A DNA stretch of 64,000 nt, taken from positions 75,287,838 through 75,351,837 of the forward strand of contig QVOM02000042.1 of the NCBI GenBank assembly GCA_003586115.2. The letters are read 5' to 3'. Shown piece by piece: positions 59,473-64,000 of this stretch. This DNA comes from Salvator merianae (taxonomy: Eukaryota; Chordata; Lepidosauria; Squamata; Teiidae). Every line of letters begins with the position of its first letter. The first letter of the stretch is position 1. Position numbers and translations under genes: made by a program. Below the pieces are notes generated by a model. It saw only the letters and a list, made by a program, of their open reading frames with translations, did not search any database and was not told the DNA's origin.

Positions 59473-60449
59473 CTGAAAAAGAATAACAAAGGTTATTCAT
59501 TTATTTTCCTATACTTTATCTACTCCATATTCAATGCCTCATGATTTTCCATTGAAGACTTTCAGATTACTATGGTATGGCACCATGGTATGGCACAATT
59601 TGGAACATATCATTTTGGCTTCATCCCTACTGCTTTCAGTAGAATTGAGACTGACAGATCAGAAGAAACTTGAAAGACAAATCACAAAAGAATATGATGA
59701 CTCAGAATAGATTTACTACCTTGATGGTGCAGATATTAAAGTATGCTTTAACTGGAGCTTACATTAGTTTTGGCATTAATGAATATGTGACTCACCTCTT
59801 TTCTTAAATTCTAGAACATGTACAGGTATCTACCATTCTAAAATGCCCAGTCACCTAAATCAGTTTTATTATTTTCATATTATGCAATAAAGACGGAATC
59901 TGGTGCTTGTTTATGGCCTTCTAATGAATCTGGCTACAAATCAGGCTACTCAAATCAGGCTATTCAAATCAGGACTTTCAGCCACTATATTGAAATTCGG
60001 TACTACTACTCCAACTGTAAAATGTAACTTCGAGGTCGTTATTTCACTGAAAAAGAACAATTTGAATTCCTTTTTAACAAACCTAAAGCATTCTTATCTG
60101 TGTCACATTGACACACCAGGCATGCTTAATCTGCCAACAGGTTGTCCACATCATGACTGGACCTCCAGATAACACCAATGCAGTGCCTGAGGTATCATGG
60201 TCTATTGACACTTAATTTGAAATAGAAATAGTGGTAGAGATCCAGCACTATTTTTACTTTGCTCAGATGTTTTTGACCTACTGGAGGTCTAGAAAGAAAG
60301 TTGTTCACTAGCAACTTCTGGAAGCTTGCCACATGTGAGAAAAAGAGAGAGAGAGTGGTTAGAGGCACAGCAAACACCAGGAGGTTGCCAGTGAACTAAC
60401 ACTGAAAAACCTGACCAGATATCCCAGCATCTGGTTGACCCTATGAGCA

Positions 60450-61284
60450 GCACTGATGTATAAAGAGAAGACAATCATAAAGAAGGGGATCAATTAAGTT
60501 TAACCATCACAGAAACTACAGAACTGTAAATCTTCCAGCTGCAGTGTTTCAGTTGCTCACAATTCACGTAGATCAATTTTAAATGCTGAAAATAAAACTT
60601 CTCTTCTCTAAGAATTATATGGAGTGCAAATGCCAGAAGTTACAGATGATTTTCCAGGAATGTGACTGGTTATGTTCCCATTCCAATGATACAGCTCAGC
60701 CAAAAGCATTTCAACAAAAGTTGTCTCTCTCAATGGCTTGAGTATACAAAGATAAGATACATTAGTATATACACTACATTCTCACAGAAAAAAAAACTAT
60801 TTCAGTAAAACGGAGTAATTACCCACCAACAGGATATGTAACTTAATCTTGAAAGATCCACAATGGGTCAATAACAGGAACACATAAGTGTGATAATAAT
60901 CCCATGAGAGGATAACAGAATATAAAGAACATAAAACGGTGAAATAAGCAGCACCTGTGATTGTCACCTCCAAAGTTACAGCAAGAAGAATCACACAGTC
61001 TGCAAAACTCAAAGTATCTTTCATAACAGCATAGTGCAACCTATATATAATAACCTGGCCAAGGAGATAATAAAGTTTAAAGTACAGGGGACCATTCTAT
61101 CTGGCCTTTATGCCCATAAGGGCTTTGGACAAGAAAAGTTTTATTTTCAGCATTTAAAATTGATCTACATGAACTGTGAGCCACTGAAACACTGCAGCTG
61201 GAAGATTTATAGTTACATAGTTTCTGTGATTATTCATTTTGATTTCCTTCTTCATAATTGTTTTCTCTTTATATATTAGTGCTT
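60450..61284. repeat. Long inverted repeat with about 155-bp arms
   Basis: Left arm 60450-60610 and right arm 61130-61284 (inverted) share AATCTTCCAGCTGCAGTGTT, GTAGATCAATTTTAAATGCT and GAAAATAAAACTT, plus the outer TATAAAGAGAA and GAAGAAGG-like blocks. The spacer is about 520 bp. It is either two inverted copies of one repeat or a foldback element with long terminal repeats. I saw no duplication. Confidence 0.8.
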
Positions 61285-61968
61285 TTAAATACATTGGAAT
61301 ATTACTTATAGGATTTTTTGGTACAGTATAGTATTCTTATCTGAATTAAAATTACCCTAGAACTTTTTGGGTTTTATCATTCACTTCAGGCTTATTGACT
61401 TTTTGGTTTAGCTAATATTTTAAACAAAGGCTGTGATCATATCTCTTAAATAAGACGTGTTCAGGCACTCTTAGGATTTGAGAGACCACACCAAACATGG
61501 TCATTCTGTTTTGTCTCCAAGCTTTCCCCTGCCTTTCAGGACTTCCCTATTTTCACATGTTCCCAGCACTGAGGACATCTGAGATTCTTAGTCCAGATAC
61601 TTTCATGTAGGGTGTGAACATGAGAGGACTTTTGGGGACAGTTACCATGCTTCTGGCTGGGCAGTGGAAGGGTTTAGGTCACCCTGTACAGAAAATGGGT
61701 GCTCTTGTGCACATCCAGAGGTAAAGTGTCATTGTCCCCTTGCCCCAAGTCATATTCTGCCTCTGCTTCTTCTTTGCTTACCCCTTCTTTCCTGCTGTTC
61801 AGTACCTCCATCCTTTCCCACACCAAAGACAGGTGGCCTAAGCTCTCTCCCCCTGTCACCCACACCCTGCCGGGCCTCTGGAGTTCCTCTCAGTTTGGTC
61901 CAGCATATCAGCAAGGGGCTGCCCCACACTGGAGCATCCAAGGGTTCAGGAGGAAGCATGGCTGTTTG

Positions 61969-62192
61969 TGAATGTCCTGCAGGCACAGAGATTGGCGGGT
62001 GCTGCCCCAGACAGTTAGATAGCATGGTGCAACATGACAGTGGTATGTGCGCTGCATGACCCCACACTGTGCTTATGGGATCACATGAATGGGCTGGGCA
62101 GTATGCCCATCACTGCTGCCATGCATGCCATGTTGCACCATCTATCTGTCCAGGGCAGCACCTACTGATCCTGTGCCTGTAGGACATTTGCA
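61969..62192. mobile_element. Palindromic MITE-like element
   Basis: Left GAATGTCCTGCAGGCACAG pairs with right CTGTGCCTGTAGGACATTTG. Pairing continues through GGTGCTGCCC / GGGCAGCACC and ATGGTGCAACATG / CATGTTGCACCAT, giving arms near 65-70 bp around a roughly 90-bp loop. Confidence 0.78.
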
Positions 62193-62875
62193 CTCAGTCA
62201 CCTCCCCCCCTGTGAACCATCAGGCACCATGACATGGGGCAGCACCTTGCTGAGGTGCTGGACCAAATGGATTTACATCTTCCAATCACAGAGGGTCCTA
62301 GGAGGAGATAAGTGGGAGGGATGAAGATGAAAATTTTCTCTATCACCATACTCAGGTTGAGGAAATTTAAAAAGTGTGACCAGAGAAAAACAAACCAAAA
62401 CTGGCTTGAATATCCATTATCCTTTAAAATCATTTTTTTTTCCTTGGGAGTTATCATGATCAAACATATCTTAAAAACATACCTTTCACATTTATCTGCT
62501 CATCAATCCATCTTTCTTTCTCCCCACCCTGGCACACAAATATTGTATGCAACTATTTCAAGTAACAGTTATGTTTTAACTTTTTTCTCCTGTTATAGCC
62601 CTAATTTTCACAGAAATAATTTGATTTTTTTAAAAATTAAAGGTAGGCAGTAAAAATCAGCCTAATATGCCTATAAGAAATAGTAGGGCCTGTCTGAGAT
62701 AGACTTGTAATGATGAGGAACCAATGTATTCCCAATTCAGGATAAGTCAAATTATTTTTATCTTTGTTAGGGAATGTATACATGTTAAAGCATGTGGAAT
62801 GTAACCATAAATTTAATGGGGAACTGCAAATGAAGGCAGTGGGATATGCATTCTTAAGTAAGCTGAATTAGTTAC

Positions 62876-63016
62876 CTGCACAAACCAATCAATCGTGCAA
62901 CAATTCACAAGTGATGGAAACATTCGACATCGTGCTCGGAAAGCATCTCCAACAGGGCTCATACACAGAACGATATGTAGTTTCTGTCGGACTCGATTAA
63001 TAAAATATTGAAACAC
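62876..63016 (-). CDS. DNAH6: DNAH6 exon e1: end of AAA4
   Basis: 141 bases, 47 codons, phase 0 at both ends. It reads from VFQYFINRVRQKLHIVLCMS through PVGDAFRARCRMFPSLVNCC to TIDWFVQ. This block, with an R-x-KLH-x-VLC-x-SP core and the CTIDWF ending, is the conserved C-terminal part of the AAA4 module just before the stalk in all dynein heavy chains. The acceptor is a pyrimidine tract ending in CAG, and the donor is CAG|GTAACT. Exons upstream of this one lie beyond the right edge of the window. Confidence 0.93.
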
Positions 63017-64000
63017 CTGGAAAATACACTCATGTGTATTAATTCAAGGACAAAGCAAAGGTCAAATTTGATCGCACTAATAAAATCAAGAATACATTTA
63101 TGAAGCACTGGTCTAGATCCCTGCTGACCTCGTCTCCTCCTCTCACCAAGAAACTGTTAGAGACATGTCAAACTGCAGTTTATAACATTCAAACTGTCCA
63201 AGGGGGGAGGGATTGTAAGAATCGCTTCCCCTACAAGTCCATCAGAAGGGGGGGGTGCGGGTGAATGGACAGGTGTGTGAGTTAAAGTTTGAAAGTACCA
63301 CTCATCAGCTGTCTCTACTTCTGAGTTCTGTTTCCTCTCTGACCTTGCAGCCAAGGAGGGCTCAGAGTCACATGGCACCTGCAAGGACTCAGAAGGAGGA
63401 CGAGCCAGGGAGTGGTGTTTTAAAATTTTTGCCCATACAGCAGTTCATTCACTTGTACCCCTCCTTTGCAGGTGGGAGATTCCTACAGTCCTCCCCTTTG
63501 GATAACTCAAATGTCATGAAGTGTTCCCCTTTAAGAAACTGAGTGGGAAGAAACAGACTTCTTGTTCTTTGGGGGATTCTTCCCATCAGCCCCTCCTCTG
63601 CTTTTATTCAGCTGGGCTTTAGACTTTTAACATGAAGGGAAAAGAATGGGGGAAAAAAAGCAGCAGCATCTACCGAAGAACAAAAAGAGTCGGGAATCCC
63701 AAAGTGAAAATGTTTGTCCTAGCCTGAAGTATTTTGGTCTGAGTCTTTATTCAGGGAATGGATGAATCTCTCAACAAAATGGACAAAATATCTGCTAGAA
63801 AAAGACTAATTCATCTCTTGAAACTGAAATGCATCTGGCTACAATAAATATTTTCTTCACTATTTTTAGCACCTTGGAACTTTGGTTTCTCTCATTTGCA
63901 CCTTGCACTTTTAACTCGCTTTTTCCCAGTCTCATGGTCAACCCAGGCTTATCTCTGCCCCTTCATGCAATCTCATAAAGTCTGTAGGATTTCTATGGCC
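63017..64000. other. Partial intron before e1
   Basis: No exon seen to the right of e1. A GGGGGGGG run is near 63248. Short open frames here lack known domains. Nothing else identified. Confidence 0.45.

Larger units (their letters stand above)
59473..62875. other. Intron e1-e2
   Basis: Contains a long inverted repeat (60450-61284) and a palindromic MITE (61969-62192). A small tandem CAAATCAGGCTA-type array is near 59938-59975. No gene. The minus-strand frame at 60797-61039 falls in the inverted-repeat spacer and has no recognised domain. Confidence 0.5.
1..64000 (-). other. DNAH6: DNAH6 gene body (internal part), axonemal dynein heavy chain
   Basis: The whole window is one transcription unit on the minus strand. 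Eighteen exons, listed separately, sum to 3,175 coding bases (about 1,058 codons) with no in-frame stop, and all 17 internal junctions are phase-compatible. Dynein heavy chains are ATP-driven minus-end microtubule motors. DNAH6 is a single-headed inner-arm type of the cilium axoneme, normally near 4,150 residues, so roughly a quarter is seen here, from the end of AAA4 to AAA6. Assignment to DNAH6 rather than DNAH3, 7, 12 or 14 rests on recalled wording of conserved blocks such as [20 protein letters not shown] and DNA-level exon order; the dynein family itself is certain. Introns run from 0.5 to 12.5 kb and are filled with transposons. Confidence 0.85.

Noticed and set aside
60797..61039. 80-codon minus-strand frame rich in hydrophobic residues, superficially receptor-like
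   Set aside because: It lies in the spacer of an inverted repeat, lacks recognisable receptor motifs and does not extend in either direction.
61664..62067. 105-131 codon Pro/Ser-rich frames on both strands
   Set aside because: Low-complexity composition, overlap with a palindromic element, no splice or domain support.
1..64000. Bacterial-type systems (operons, CRISPR arrays, prophage, toxin-antitoxin)
   Set aside because: Split exons, SINEs and LINEs show this is vertebrate nuclear DNA. No direct-repeat array with spacers was seen.

Overview
The window is a stretch of vertebrate nuclear DNA, most likely from a squamate reptile (lizard-type). It lies inside one large gene on the minus strand. 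Eighteen spliced exons encode about 1,058 consecutive residues of an axonemal dynein heavy chain, which I assign to DNAH6 from recalled family sequence. Each exon has an AG acceptor and a GT donor (one uses GC), and every exon-exon junction keeps the reading frame. The gene enters at the right edge (exon 62876-63016) and leaves at the left edge (exon 936-1096). Both ends of the gene lie outside the window.

The encoded part is the second half of the motor. From right to left it covers the end of AAA4, stalk coiled coil 1, the microtubule-binding domain, stalk coiled coil 2, AAA5, the AAA5-AAA6 linker and most of AAA6. I label the exons e1 (rightmost) to e18 (leftmost) in transcription order and use residue numbers relative to the window.

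Everything else is intron, heavily colonised by transposable elements. The largest intron (9502-21984) carries a 2.3 kb L2-like LINE, a decayed 5.3 kb LINE with both ORFs, two tRNA-derived SINE copies, a MITE and an L2-like fragment. The second largest (24611-35735) carries a CpG-rich palindromic element, a Sauria-type SINE with target-site duplications, LINE pieces, and two hAT-type MITEs with 8-bp duplications, one of them inserted in a LINE piece. Further introns hold Harbinger-type MITEs with TTA or TAA duplications and several long inverted repeats. The Sauria-type SINE, the abundant L2-like LINE pieces and the many hAT and Harbinger MITEs are why I favour a squamate.

I see no operon, CRISPR array, prophage or rRNA/tRNA gene, and no convincing new biological system. 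The observations most worth a second look are a six-cysteine, signal-peptide-like small ORF at 41598-41798, a GC-AG intron, the CpG-rich foldback block at 24.9-25.7 kb, the long inverted repeat at 60.4-61.3 kb, and several nested transposon insertions with readable duplications.
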